NCBI GenBank assembly: GCA_910575695.1 | Contig: CAJTGJ010000008.1 | Coordinates: 60,216-124,215 of the forward strand | Length of the DNA: 64,000 nucleotides | Direction: 5' to 3' | DNA from: Oscillospiraceae bacterium | Lineage (GTDB): Bacteria > Bacillota > Clostridia > Oscillospirales > Oscillospiraceae | In this document: in pieces, positions 41,136 through 49,635 of the stretch | Layout: each line of letters starts with the position of its first letter | How positions within the stretch are numbered: the first letter of the stretch is position 1 | Program-made: the position numbers and the translations under genes | Notes under the pieces: generated by a model | What the model was told of the DNA's origin: nothing | The model's input: only the letters and a program-made list of their open reading frames with translations | Databases searched by the model: none

Positions 41136-42506
41136 TCACATATCCTCATCGTCGTACTGGTAGGCCAGGTTGCGGAAGGTGGTGAACTCGGGACGCCATT
41201 CCAGCATGACGGTGCCCGTCTCGCCGTGGCGGTTTTTGGCCACGATGCACTCGGCCACGTTGGGGTTTTCCGCGTCGTCCTCGTAGTAGCTCTCCCGGTA
41301 CAGGAACAGCACGATGTCCGCGTCCTGCTCGATGGCGCCGGAATCACGCAGGTCGGACAGCATGGGCCGGCGCTGGGTGGCGCCCCGGCTCTCGTTGGCA
41401 CGGGACAGCTGGGACAGGCAGATCACCGGTACGTTCAGCTCCTTTGCCATCAGCTTCAGGGAGCGGGACATATCGGACACGATTTGCTGGCGGTTGTCGC
41501 TGGCCCGGGCCGGCCCCCCGGCGGAGGTCATCAGCTGGAGGTAGTCGATGATCACCAGCCCCAGGTTTTCCAGCCGGCGGCACTTGGCGTTGATCTCCGC
41601 CACCGACAGGGAGGCGTCGTCGTCGATAAACAGCTGGGCCTGGCTCAGCGACGCCACCGCCATGGCCACCCGGCCCCATTCCTCCTCCCCCGCGATGCGG
41701 CCGTTGGACAGCTTCTTATTGTCCATCAGCGCCTCGGTGGACACCAGACGCATACCAAGCTGGGCCTTGCTCATTTCCAGCGAGAACACCGCCACGCTTT
41801 TGCCCGAGTGCTTGGCCGCCTCCACGCCGATGTTCATGGCCAGGGAGGACTTGCCCACGCCGGGTCGGGCGGCGAGGATGATGAGGTCGGAGTTGTTCAG
41901 CCCGGAGATCCGGCGGTCCAGGTCCACCAGCCCTGTAGAGATGCCCGGGAACTCGTCCCCCTGGGCCTGCCGCTCCTTGATGGATTCCCACACCTCGTTC
42001 ATCACGGCGGAGATGTGGCTCATCCCCCGGGCGGCATTGCCCTGGCGCAGGGCGTAGATGCGCTGTTCCGCCATCTCCAGCACCTGGGAAGCGGTGCCGC
42101 TCTCCGAGCGCACCATGTCCATCAGCTCCCCGGCGGTCTCCCCCACCCGGCGGAGCATGGCCTTGTCCGCCACCATCTCCACATAGTCCATGACGCTGGC
42201 GGCGGTGAGGGTGACGCCCATCAGCTGGGCCAGATAGGGCAGGGTGGCGCCCTCGTCGTACACCCCGGCCTGCTTCATCCGGTCGGGCACCGTTACAACG
42301 TCGATGGTCTCGAACCGGTTGAACATGGTGAACATCACCTGGTACAGCTCCCGGTTCTGGCGCATATAAAAATCCTCAGGGCGCAGGCGTTCCATGACCT
42401 GGGGGATGCACTGCTCGTTGACAAGCATGGCCCCCAGCACCGCCTGCTCCGCGGAGACGGAATGGGGCATCTGCAATTCCATCAGATCTTCCACATCGAC
42501 AGGCAT
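41136..42506 (-). CDS. dnaB: Replicative DNA helicase
   Basis: 456 residues (DnaC in Bacillus nomenclature). Hexameric 5'-3' helicase of the replication fork. N-terminal helical domain (MPHSVSAEQAVLGAMLV, MYEDFYMRQNRELY-type block RPEDFYMRQNRELYQ), then the RecA-like motor with LAARPGVGKSSLAMNIG (Walker A), LVIIDYLQLM (Walker B), CLSQLSRANESR and DSGAIEQDADIV. AAAGGAG precedes the ATG. It follows rplI and a small zinc-ribbon gene. Confidence 0.97.
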   Translation of the reverse strand: MPVDVEDLMELQMPHSVSAEQAVLGAMLVNEQCIPQVMERLRPEDFYMRQNRELYQVMFTMFNRFETIDVVTVPDRMKQAGVYDEGATLPYLAQLMGVTLTAASVMDYVEMVADKAMLRRVGETAGELMDMVRSESGTASQVLEMAEQRIYALRQGNAARGMSHISAVMNEVWESIKERQAQGDEFPGISTGLVDLDRRISGLNNSDLIILAARPGVGKSSLAMNIGVEAAKHSGKSVAVFSLEMSKAQLGMRLVSTEALMDNKKLSNGRIAGEEEWGRVAMAVASLSQAQLFIDDDASLSVAEINAKCRRLENLGLVIIDYLQLMTSAGGPARASDNRQQIVSDMSRSLKLMAKELNVPVICLSQLSRANESRGATQRRPMLSDLRDSGAIEQDADIVLFLYRESYYEDDAENPNVAECIVAKNRHGETGTVMLEWRPEFTTFRNLAYQYDDEDM

Positions 42507-42538
42507 GGGCGCGGCTCCTTTCTGTGTCCAGGGGGATA

Positions 42539-42811
42539 TCAGTCAATTTTTGTCCCGCAGCCGGGGCACTCGTGGACCCTGCCCATTTTGGGCAGGGTCT
42601 TGCCGCAGGCGGGACAGCGCCAGTAGAGAAACAGGATGATCAGCATGATGACCCACAGCACCCCGGCGGGGACCAGCAGCCAGAGCCATTCCAGGTAGAT
42701 GGCGGCCATGGTCAGCAGCATGGCGGGCACCACCATCCGCCCGATCACCCCCTGGGCCTGCATTGGGGTCCAGCGGCGGGGGCGCTGGGGCTTTGCCTTC
42801 CGGTCCGCCAT
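42539..42811 (-). CDS. Small membrane protein with zinc ribbon
   Basis: 90 residues: a basic N-terminus (RKAKPQRPRRW), two closely spaced membrane helices (about 25-45 and 50-65), and a C-terminal zinc ribbon CPACGKTLPKMGRVHECPGCG with two CxxC pairs. The ATG overlaps the rplI stop by one base. Such 'zinc-ribbon membrane' proteins are common in this family of bacteria; function is unknown. It sits between rplI and dnaB, which are normally neighbours. Confidence 0.75.
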   Translation of the reverse strand: MADRKAKPQRPRRWTPMQAQGVIGRMVVPAMLLTMAAIYLEWLWLLVPAGVLWVIMLIILFLYWRCPACGKTLPKMGRVHECPGCGTKID

Positions 42812-43260
42812 CACTTGTCCTCAGCCGCCAGCACGTAGATGGTGCCTGTGACCTCGCTGCCCAGCTTGCACTTCACCTCGAAGGAGCCGAAGGATTTGAT
42901 GGGCTCGCTGAGGATGATCTTGCTCTTGTTCACGTCGATGCCGTGCTGGGCCTTCAGCTCCTCGGAGATCTCCTTGCTGGTGATGGAGCCGAACAGGCGC
43001 CCCCCCTGGCCCGCCCGGGCCCTGATCTTCACCTGACAGCTCTTGAGACGCTCCGCCGCCGCTTCCGCCGCCGCCTTTTCCTCGGCCATGCGGGCGGCCT
43101 TGGCCTTGTCCTGCATCTTCATGGTGTTGATGTTCTCGGCGGTGGCCTCCACCGCCAGCTTCCGGGGCAGGAGGAAGTTCCGGCCGTAGCCGTCGGACAC
43201 CTCCACCATCTGGCCCTTCTTGCCCTGGCCCTTTACGTCCTGCTGTAAAATTACCTTCAT
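42811..43260 (-). CDS. rplI: Ribosomal protein bL9
   Basis: 149 residues, the expected length. N-terminal RNA-binding domain KVILQQDVKGQGKKGQMVEVSDGYGRNFLLPRKLA, a long central helix (ENINTMKMQDKAKAARMAEEKAAAEAAAERL), and a C-terminal domain with GRLFGSITSKEISEEL and KIILSEPIKSFGSFEVKCKL. It is part of the large subunit near the L1 stalk and affects frame maintenance. It lies 47 bases after gdpP; a small CCGGGC/GCCCGG hairpin is in the gap. Confidence 0.97.
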   Translation of the reverse strand: MKVILQQDVKGQGKKGQMVEVSDGYGRNFLLPRKLAVEATAENINTMKMQDKAKAARMAEEKAAAEAAAERLKSCQVKIRARAGQGGRLFGSITSKEISEELKAQHGIDVNKSKIILSEPIKSFGSFEVKCKLGSEVTGTIYVLAAEDK

Positions 43261-43307
43261 GATTGGCTGCCTCCTGTCGAATTCCGGGCGAACGCCCGGT
43301 ATAAAAT

Positions 43308-45323
43308 TTACGATTCCTCGTTTTCCCCTTTATCGCTGCCAAAATAGCTGTCCAAAACGGCGTTCAGCTCCCGCTTCACCTCGTCTACCGTCCGGCCTGG
43401 GATCTGGGCCCCCGCCGCCGCCGCGTTGCCGCCGCCGCCCAGGGCCTCCACAATCACCTGCACGTTGGTGCTGCCGATGCTCCGGGCGGACACGATCACC
43501 CGCCCGTCGGCGTCCGGGTAGAGCACGAAGGACGCGCTGATCCCCGCGATGTTCAGCAGCTCGTCCGCCGCCTGGGCGGCGGTCACCCGGCCCACGGTGC
43601 GGTCCACCGCCGCGATGGCGATGTCCTGCCGGTACAGCTTCGCCGTCTGGATGATGCTGTATTTGGAAACCGCGTCGGCCAGGTCGGTCTGGAACAGCCT
43701 GCGCACCTCTCCGGTGTCGCCCCCCGCCCGGCGGAGCATGGCCGCCGCCTCAAAGGTGCGCCCGCCGGTGCGCATGGTGAAGTTCTTGGTGTCCAGCATC
43801 AGCCCCGCCATCATGGCCTGGGCCTCCCCGGGCAGCAGGTCGGTGGGCTCCATCAGATAGGCGATGAGCTCCGCCACCAGCTCGCAGGCGGAGGAGGCGT
43901 AGGGTTCGTGGAAATTCAGCGCAGCCCCCTCGATGTAGGTGGCCGCGCGGCGGTGGTGGTCGATGACCGCCACTTTATTGCAGGAGGCCAGAAGCTCCTG
44001 GTTCTGCACCTGCTCGGGCCGGTTGGTGTCCACCACCACCAGCAGGGAGCGGGAATCCGCCCGGAGCATGGCCTCCTGGCTGTCCAGAAACACGCCCTCG
44101 TACTGGGGCAGTCCGGCCACCCGCTCGTACAGGCCGTCGGCGGGGGTGGACACGCTGTCCCGGACGATATAATGGGGGACGCCCTTCATCCGGGCGATGG
44201 CGCATACCCCCACCGCCGCGCCCACCGCGTCCATGTCCGGAGCCTTGTGGCCCATGACCATGACGCAGGAGGCGTCCGCCACCAGCTCGCCCATGGCGGA
44301 GGCCATCACCCGGCTTTTCACCTTGGTGCGCCGCTCGGTTTCCTTGCCCCGCCCGCCGAAGAACTCGAAAGTGAAGCGGTTTTTCACCACCGCCTGGTCG
44401 CCCCCCCGGGAGAGGGCCATCTCGACAGACAGGTTGGCGAAGCGGTACAGCTCCTCGAAGGTGTCCCCGTCCACCCCCACGCCGATGGACATGGTGGCGG
44501 GTATGCCCGCGGGGCCCACCACCTCCCGGACGCTGTCCAGCAGGGAGAACTTTTCCGCCTTGAACCCGGCCAGATACTGTTCCTCAAACAAGAACAGGAA
44601 CCGGTCCCGGTCCAGCCGGAGGAACACGCCGCCGGATTCCTCCACCCAGTGGGACATCCGCTGGCTGATATCGCTGAGCATGGCGGAGCGCACGCCCTCG
44701 TCCAGGCTCTTGATGGCGTCCTCGTAGTTGTCCAGCAGCAGCAGGGCCAGCGCCGGCCTGGTGGCGTGGTAGATATCCCGCGTGTCCGCCAGCTCGGTGA
44801 CGTCCAGCCAGTAGGTGGTGGCCAGCACCGATTCCTCGCTCCCGGCGGCGGGGCGGGCCAAATCGCCGAACACCCGGTACCGCCGCCCGTTCAGCTCCAC
44901 CTCCTGGGGGCACTCGTCCTTGCCCTCCAGCAGCCAGCGGGTGTCAAAGGCGGGGGCCAGGTCGGACAGGCGGGTGTCGAACATCCCCTCCTGGTCGCCG
45001 GTGAGGCGCAGGAAGCGGTCATTGGACCAGACCACCTCGTCGGTGTCCGGGCGGAACATCACCAGGGGCAGGGGGCAGTTGAGGGTGCTGTCCCGGGTGG
45101 CCTGATCCATGCTGTCCAGGATATCCTTGAGGTATTTCGCGGCCTCCTTCTGCCGGCGCAGGCGGTCGGCGAGATAGCCCGCCAGCAGCGCAGCCGTCAC
45201 CACAAGCTCCGCCACAGCGGCCTCCAGCCTGCCCAGCAGGGCGGTGACGCAGCAAAAGGCCAGCATCACCGCAAAGTACAGCCCGATCCGGGGGGCCAGC
45301 ATCCGCGTCAGCTTATGATACAC
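43308..45323 (-). CDS. gdpP: GdpP-type cyclic-di-AMP phosphodiesterase
   Basis: 671 residues. Two N-terminal membrane helices, a PAS-like domain (PLVMFRPDTDEVVWSNDRFLRLTG), a degenerate GGDEF-like domain (around LALLLLDNYEDAIKSLDEGV to MSIGVGVDGDTFEELYRFA), then DHH (GHKAPDMDAVGAAVG, VVVDTNRP, KVAVIDHHRRAATYIEG) and DHHA1 domains. It lowers c-di-AMP, linking cell-wall and potassium homeostasis. The DHHA1 glycine loop reads GGGGNAAAAGAQ where related enzymes usually have a His. Start is GTG 45323 with GAGGTG upstream. Confidence 0.95.
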   Translation of the reverse strand: MYHKLTRMLAPRIGLYFAVMLAFCCVTALLGRLEAAVAELVVTAALLAGYLADRLRRQKEAAKYLKDILDSMDQATRDSTLNCPLPLVMFRPDTDEVVWSNDRFLRLTGDQEGMFDTRLSDLAPAFDTRWLLEGKDECPQEVELNGRRYRVFGDLARPAAGSEESVLATTYWLDVTELADTRDIYHATRPALALLLLDNYEDAIKSLDEGVRSAMLSDISQRMSHWVEESGGVFLRLDRDRFLFLFEEQYLAGFKAEKFSLLDSVREVVGPAGIPATMSIGVGVDGDTFEELYRFANLSVEMALSRGGDQAVVKNRFTFEFFGGRGKETERRTKVKSRVMASAMGELVADASCVMVMGHKAPDMDAVGAAVGVCAIARMKGVPHYIVRDSVSTPADGLYERVAGLPQYEGVFLDSQEAMLRADSRSLLVVVDTNRPEQVQNQELLASCNKVAVIDHHRRAATYIEGAALNFHEPYASSACELVAELIAYLMEPTDLLPGEAQAMMAGLMLDTKNFTMRTGGRTFEAAAMLRRAGGDTGEVRRLFQTDLADAVSKYSIIQTAKLYRQDIAIAAVDRTVGRVTAAQAADELLNIAGISASFVLYPDADGRVIVSARSIGSTNVQVIVEALGGGGNAAAAGAQIPGRTVDEVKRELNAVLDSYFGSDKGENEES

Positions 45324-45410
45324 AACCGCACACCTCTTTCCGTCTGCCGCCGGGGAAATACCCAGTCATTCATGACCTGAAATTCCCTTGAAGTGAGTTG
45401 ACTGAAAGCT

Positions 45411-45439
45411 ATTATACCAAATTCCGGCGGCAAAAACAA
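45411..45439 (-). promoter_or_regulatory. Promoter of the gdpP-rplI-dnaB operon
   Basis: Minus strand TTGTTT (45434-45439), 17-bp spacer, extended -10 TGGTATAAT with TATAAT at 45411-45416; the leader to the GTG is about 80 bases. Confidence 0.7.
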
Positions 45440-45446
45440 TACCCTG

Positions 45447-46397
45447 TCAACGCACGCCCGCGCCCCGCTCACAGCGGTTGCCCCAGGAGTCGATGAGCTC
45501 GTTCCCCCGGTACACGCAGATGATCTCGCAGTGGTTGGAGCAGCCGCCGCACCCGGCCTCCCGGGTGCGGAACTCCATATTCTCGATGGAGAAATCGAAG
45601 TCCCGGCGTCCGCTGCCCCTTCTGGCCAGGATGGCCGCGCCCAGCGCGCCCATCAGGTGGCCGTTGCTGTCCACGATCACCGGACAGCCCAGGGTGCGCT
45701 CGAACGCGGCCACCACGCCCTTGTTCTTGCTGACGCCCCCCTGGAACACCACCGGGGAGGCGATCTTCTTGCCCTTGCCCACGTTGTTCAGGTAGTTTGC
45801 CGCCACCGCGTTGCATACGCCCGCGATGATGTCCTCCCGGGGGTGGCCCATCTGGATCTTGTGGACCAGGTCGGATTCCGCGAAGACGGTGCACCGGGCG
45901 GCGATCTGGGTGGGATGGGCGGAGCGCAGGGCGTAGTCTCCGATCTCCTCCACCTCAATGCCCAGCCGCTTGGCCTGGCTGGACAGGAAGGCCCCGGTGC
46001 CCGCCGCGCACAGGGTGTTCATGGCGTAATCCACGGCCACCCCGTTTTCCACCAGGATGATCTTGGAATCCTGCCCGCCGATCTCCAGAATGGTGCGCAC
46101 GTCGGGGTAGAAGGTGGTGGTGCCCACAGCGTGGGCGGTGATCTCGTTCTTTACGATGGTGGCCCCCAAAATGGCCCCCACCAGCTTCCGGGCCGAGCCG
46201 GTGGCGCCGGTGGCCACGATTTTGCAGTTCTCCTTGTCAAACTGTTCCTCCAGCAGACCAACCAGCTTCTTCACCGCGCCGATGGGGTCGCCCTGGGTCC
46301 AGATATACTGGCTGGACAGGATGTTGTTCTTTTTGTCAATGATAACGCCCTTGGTGGAGATGGACCCCACGTCGATGCCTAAATACGCGTGTTCCAA
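45447..46397 (-). CDS. Acyl-CoA dehydratase activase (BadF/BadG/HgdC family ATPase)
   Basis: 316 residues. ASKHA-fold ATPase: GIDVGSISTKGVIIDK, GATGSARKLVGAILGA, ILEIGGQDSKIILVENG, and NTLCAAGTGAFLSSQAKRLGI with the Cys that bridges the 4Fe-4S cluster of the dimer. These proteins drive one-electron reduction of 2-hydroxyacyl-CoA dehydratases or benzoyl-CoA reductases. An extra C-terminal Cys-rich tail (CGGCSNHCEIICVY) suggests a second cluster. Start is TTG 46397. The dehydratase subunits proper are not here; two DUF2229-type genes lie upstream. Confidence 0.85.
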   Translation of the reverse strand: MEHAYLGIDVGSISTKGVIIDKKNNILSSQYIWTQGDPIGAVKKLVGLLEEQFDKENCKIVATGATGSARKLVGAILGATIVKNEITAHAVGTTTFYPDVRTILEIGGQDSKIILVENGVAVDYAMNTLCAAGTGAFLSSQAKRLGIEVEEIGDYALRSAHPTQIAARCTVFAESDLVHKIQMGHPREDIIAGVCNAVAANYLNNVGKGKKIASPVVFQGGVSKNKGVVAAFERTLGCPVIVDSNGHLMGALGAAILARRGSGRRDFDFSIENMEFRTREAGCGGCSNHCEIICVYRGNELIDSWGNRCERGAGVR

Positions 46398-46484
46398 TGT
46401 TGAAAAACCTTCTTTCTTGTCGTACGGCGGGGGTAAGGGCCCCGCCTGCGGCCCTCCCGTTTCCCGGCGGACGGCCGTTTGAAT

Positions 46485-47561
46485 TCAAAGCACCTTTTTC
46501 CTCATGTCGATCATATCGTAAAACGCCTCCAGCCGGGTCATCAGGCCCACGTCGCTGGTCTGGGCGTCATAGGTCAGGTAGAGCACGGGAATTTTATAGT
46601 CTGCGCTGATGTTTTGCAGCACCGGCATCACGTCGATCTCCGGGGTGCAGGCGGCGGATTTGATGTGTACCAGCCCGTCGAAGCCCCGCTCCGCGCACTC
46701 CCGGGCGTACCAGATGTTGGCGGTGGAGGTGGGGCCCATGTCGTACCGGCACAGGTCCTGGATCTTCACCCGCAGATTCTTCTGTCCGCCGCCGTAGTGC
46801 AGGAACTGGTTGGACACGTTCATCCAGCGGTGGACCTCCACCCCCATGTCCGCCAGCTTCTGCTCCAGCTCCAGGTTGGAGAAGGCGTCCATGGCGGTGT
46901 AGAACTCGCCCACGATGCCCACGCGCAGAGGCCGCTGGGGCTTGTCCAGAGGCACGGACTGCATGGCCCGCTTGGCGGCGCGGTAGCCCGCCTCCACGTC
47001 GTTCCTGGCCTGGGCGGTGTACATGGCGGTCAAAAAGTCCTGGTACGCCTGCTTATACCGGCCGGCGGCGTCGAAGCCGCAGCCTTTGTAGTATTCGGCG
47101 GTGATCTCGTCCAGGTATTCCACCATGCGGACGCCCTCCATGAACTGGGCCAGGAACCGGGCGGGGTTCACCTTGGGGTTGAACCGCCGGACGATGCGGA
47201 TGTACTCCTTCTTTTTGTCCATGTCGTAATCCGACAGGTTGATGAAGTCAAACTGGTAGCCCAGGTCCCGCAAAATCTGCTCCAGCAGCTCCCCGTAGTA
47301 CCCCAGGCGGCACAGCCCGTGGGTCATGAGCAGGGTGTCCGCCCCGGCCTCCAGGGATTCGATCATGCTGCCCAGCATAGTCTTGAAGGGGGTGCAGACG
47401 AAGTCCGGGCTGTACTTGGTGCCCAGCTCCATGGTGCGCTTGGTCAGCGCCGGGGGCATCACGTATTTGCAGTCCAGCGCCTGTTCCACAATATACTTGA
47501 AGGCGCAGTTGTATTCCGCGTACCGGGGGAAGGAAACGCTTCTCTTTTTTGTCTCGGCCAT
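46485..47561 (-). CDS. DUF2229/HgdB-like protein, partner of the activase
   Basis: 358 residues, related to the D-component (HgdB-like) fold used in 2-hydroxyacyl-CoA dehydratases and their CoA-substrate-activase partners. Conserved-looking parts: FVCTPFKTMLGSMIESLEAGADTLLMTHGLCRLGYYGEL, VGIVGEFYTAMDAFSNLELEQKL, and HIKSAACTPEIDVMPVLQNI with cysteines placed as cluster ligands. The ATG shares one base with the preceding gene's stop (TAATG). It probably works with the flanking genes as one iron-sulphur complex; the substrate is not known. Confidence 0.75.
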   Translation of the reverse strand: MAETKKRSVSFPRYAEYNCAFKYIVEQALDCKYVMPPALTKRTMELGTKYSPDFVCTPFKTMLGSMIESLEAGADTLLMTHGLCRLGYYGELLEQILRDLGYQFDFINLSDYDMDKKKEYIRIVRRFNPKVNPARFLAQFMEGVRMVEYLDEITAEYYKGCGFDAAGRYKQAYQDFLTAMYTAQARNDVEAGYRAAKRAMQSVPLDKPQRPLRVGIVGEFYTAMDAFSNLELEQKLADMGVEVHRWMNVSNQFLHYGGGQKNLRVKIQDLCRYDMGPTSTANIWYARECAERGFDGLVHIKSAACTPEIDVMPVLQNISADYKIPVLYLTYDAQTSDVGLMTRLEAFYDMIDMRKKVL

Positions 47562-48493
47562 TACAGCGTCCCCTCCTTAAAGCGGATGATGTCGATAAAG
47601 CTCTCCAGCCGGGTCTCCACCCCGGCGGTGCCGCTCTGGCTGTCCAGCACCAGGTTCAGGATGGGCACTCCCTCCACCCGGCGGGTGATCAGCTCGTTGA
47701 CCATGGCGTCCGGACCGCAGGGGAAGGCGCTGAGCAGGATGATGCCGTTCACATCGTCCTTGTGCTGGACGATGCCGCCTAAGATCTCCCGGCTGATCTC
47801 CCACTTGCAGGTGGGGGACAGCTCCCGGCTGTGCTTCAGGGCGGCGTCCCGGTCCACGATGTCCGCCCGGACGGGGATCACCCCCGCCTGCTTCAGGTAG
47901 TCCGTCACCGGCCTGCCCATGTACGGGTCCTCCGCCACATAGCTGTGGGCGGCGATGAGCACCTTCATGCCCTCCGTTTTGTACCGCTGCTCGTGCTTTT
48001 GCACACGCTCCTTCCAGGCGGCGGCGTCCGCCTTTTTCGCCAGGCGGTAAGCCCGCTTCACCGCCTTGGCCGGACAGCCCAGGCTGCGGCCCATCTCCAG
48101 GAACGCGGATTCCTCGTCCTTCCTCTGCATCCCCTCGTCCACCTCGTAGGTCAGGAGGTTCTGCCCGGAGGCGCGGAATACGTTTCGCACCAGGTCGGGC
48201 ATGGATTCAAACCGGGTGCAGAAGCTGCGGTGCCGCCCGAGGCTGCTCACCCGGGGCGCCAGAATATAGTCGCACTTCCCCATCAGCGCCGCCGCGTGGC
48301 CCAGGTAGATTTTCAGCGACAGGCACGCCTCGTCGATGGCCAGCGCCGTGCCCTGCTCCAGGATCTCCCGGTCGGTGGGGGCGCTGACCACCGTCTCCAT
48401 GTCCAGCTCCGCGAAAAACGTGCGCCAGAGGACGCGGTAACGGTAATACAGCATGGCCCGGGGAAGCCCGATTTTGATTGGCTGATTGTCCAT
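47561..48493 (-). CDS. DUF2229-family activase-related protein
   Basis: 310 residues. Opens with IKIGLPRAMLYYRYRVLWRTFFAELDMETVVSAPTDREIL, followed by DEACLSLKIYLGHAAAL and a later SAFPCGPDAMVNELITRR, all typical of DUF2229 proteins encoded next to or fused with HgdC-type activases. In larger clostridial homologues the three functions of this cluster are fused into one polypeptide of about 1400 residues; here they are separate, in the order DUF2229, HgdB-like, activase. The three genes overlap or nearly so and form one transcript. Confidence 0.78.
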   Translation of the reverse strand: MDNQPIKIGLPRAMLYYRYRVLWRTFFAELDMETVVSAPTDREILEQGTALAIDEACLSLKIYLGHAAALMGKCDYILAPRVSSLGRHRSFCTRFESMPDLVRNVFRASGQNLLTYEVDEGMQRKDEESAFLEMGRSLGCPAKAVKRAYRLAKKADAAAWKERVQKHEQRYKTEGMKVLIAAHSYVAEDPYMGRPVTDYLKQAGVIPVRADIVDRDAALKHSRELSPTCKWEISREILGGIVQHKDDVNGIILLSAFPCGPDAMVNELITRRVEGVPILNLVLDSQSGTAGVETRLESFIDIIRFKEGTL

Positions 48494-48624
48494 ATCCTTT
48501 CATCACCATATCTTTTGCAATATCCTGCCGGCGGCTGTGCCGCAGACAATATGGGGGATATTATATCACAGGGCGGCGGGAAACGCTATCCCTATTTTCG
48601 CTGAAAAACGGGCCGTGATTTTTC

Positions 48625-48653
48625 TTGACACGTTTTGGAGGCCGTGATAATAT
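48625..48653 (+). promoter_or_regulatory. Promoter of the cysE-cysS T-box transcript
   Basis: TTGACA (48625-48630), 17-bp spacer, TAATAT (48648-48653). Transcription would begin near 48660. Confidence 0.85.
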
Positions 48654-48659
48654 ATTGGA

Positions 48660-48904
48660 GCAGTGGGAAAACCAAATATCGCGATGAACGCGTGAAGTAG
48701 CCCGTCCGGGAACCGGCAGAGAGGGGCCGCCGCCGGCTGAAAGCGGCCCTCGGGGAAGGTCTGGGTGAACTGCGAGCGGGAGCGAGGGGGACGCAGGAGC
48801 CCTCCGTCCGGTCACGTCACGGCCGTTGAGCGACAAACGAGAGTGGAACCGCGAGTCACATCGCCTCTCATGCCCGAAGCAGGGCGTGGGGGCGTTCTTT
48901 TTTT
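48660..48904 (+). ncRNA. T-box riboswitch leader, cysteine-specific
   Basis: Leader with all T-box landmarks: a long stem I with AGAGAGG and GGCCGC segments, a specifier region GTGAACTGCGAGC with the codon TGC (Cys, 48771-48773), the T-box core TGGAACCGCG (48844-48853), and a terminator ending in TTCTTTTTTT (48896-48904). Uncharged tRNA-Cys would pair with the specifier and the T-box and prevent termination, so the operon is induced by cysteine shortage. Confidence 0.9.
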
Positions 48905-48925
48905 GGACAAGGAGGAGCTTTTTCT

Positions 48926-49618
48926 ATGACCCGACTGGGTGAGACACTGAGGGCCTATCAGGCCCGGGACCCGGCGGCCCGGAGCAGGCTGGAAATTTTC
49001 CTGCTGTACCCCGGGGTTCACGCCACCATTTACTATAGGTTCGCCCATTTCCTGTATGGGCGCAATTTGAAATTCCTGGCCCGGGCCGTGTCCCAGTGGG
49101 GGCGGTTCTGGACGGGCATCGAGATCCACCCCGGCGCGAAGATCGGGCGGCGGCTGGTCATCGACCACGGCATGGGCATCGTGATCGGGGAGACCGCCGA
49201 GGTGGGGGACGACTGCCTCATCTACCACGGCGTCACCCTGGGGGGCACCGGCAAGGACCAGGGCAAGCGGCACCCCACCATCGGCAGCAACGTGCTCATC
49301 TCCACCGGGGCCAAGGTGCTGGGCCCCTTCAAGGTGGGGGACAACGCCCGCATCGCCGCCAACGCGGTGGTGCTCAGCGAGGTGCCCGCCGACGCCACCG
49401 CCGTGGGCATCCCGGCCCAGATTGTGAAAATCGCCGGACGGTCCACCCACTTCGCCGACGAGGTGGACCAGACCAGCGTGAAAAGCCCCACCCAGGAGCG
49501 CATCGCGGCGCTGTCTGACCGGCTGGAGGCGCTGGAAAAGCTGCTGGATGAGTGCCACATCGAGGGACGGCGCGGGCCGGGGGCCTGTATGCCGTGTACG
49601 AGGGAAGATAAAACCTGA
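48926..49618 (+). CDS. cysE: Serine O-acetyltransferase
   Basis: 230 residues. It makes O-acetylserine for cysteine synthesis. N-terminal helical part (YPGVHATIYYRFAHFLY), then the left-handed beta-helix of hexapeptide repeats: TGIEIHPGAKIGRRLVIDHGMGIVIGETAEVGDDCLIYHGVTLGGTG with the catalytic His and Asp, KRHPTIGSNVLISTGAKVLG, and GDNARIAANAVV. The short CysE type of Firmicutes. GGAGG precedes the ATG and the gene is under T-box control. Confidence 0.97.
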   Translation: MTRLGETLRAYQARDPAARSRLEIFLLYPGVHATIYYRFAHFLYGRNLKFLARAVSQWGRFWTGIEIHPGAKIGRRLVIDHGMGIVIGETAEVGDDCLIYHGVTLGGTGKDQGKRHPTIGSNVLISTGAKVLGPFKVGDNARIAANAVVLSEVPADATAVGIPAQIVKIAGRSTHFADEVDQTSVKSPTQERIAALSDRLEALEKLLDECHIEGRRGPGACMPCTREDKT

Positions 49619-49635
49619 AACGGAGGAGAAATACC

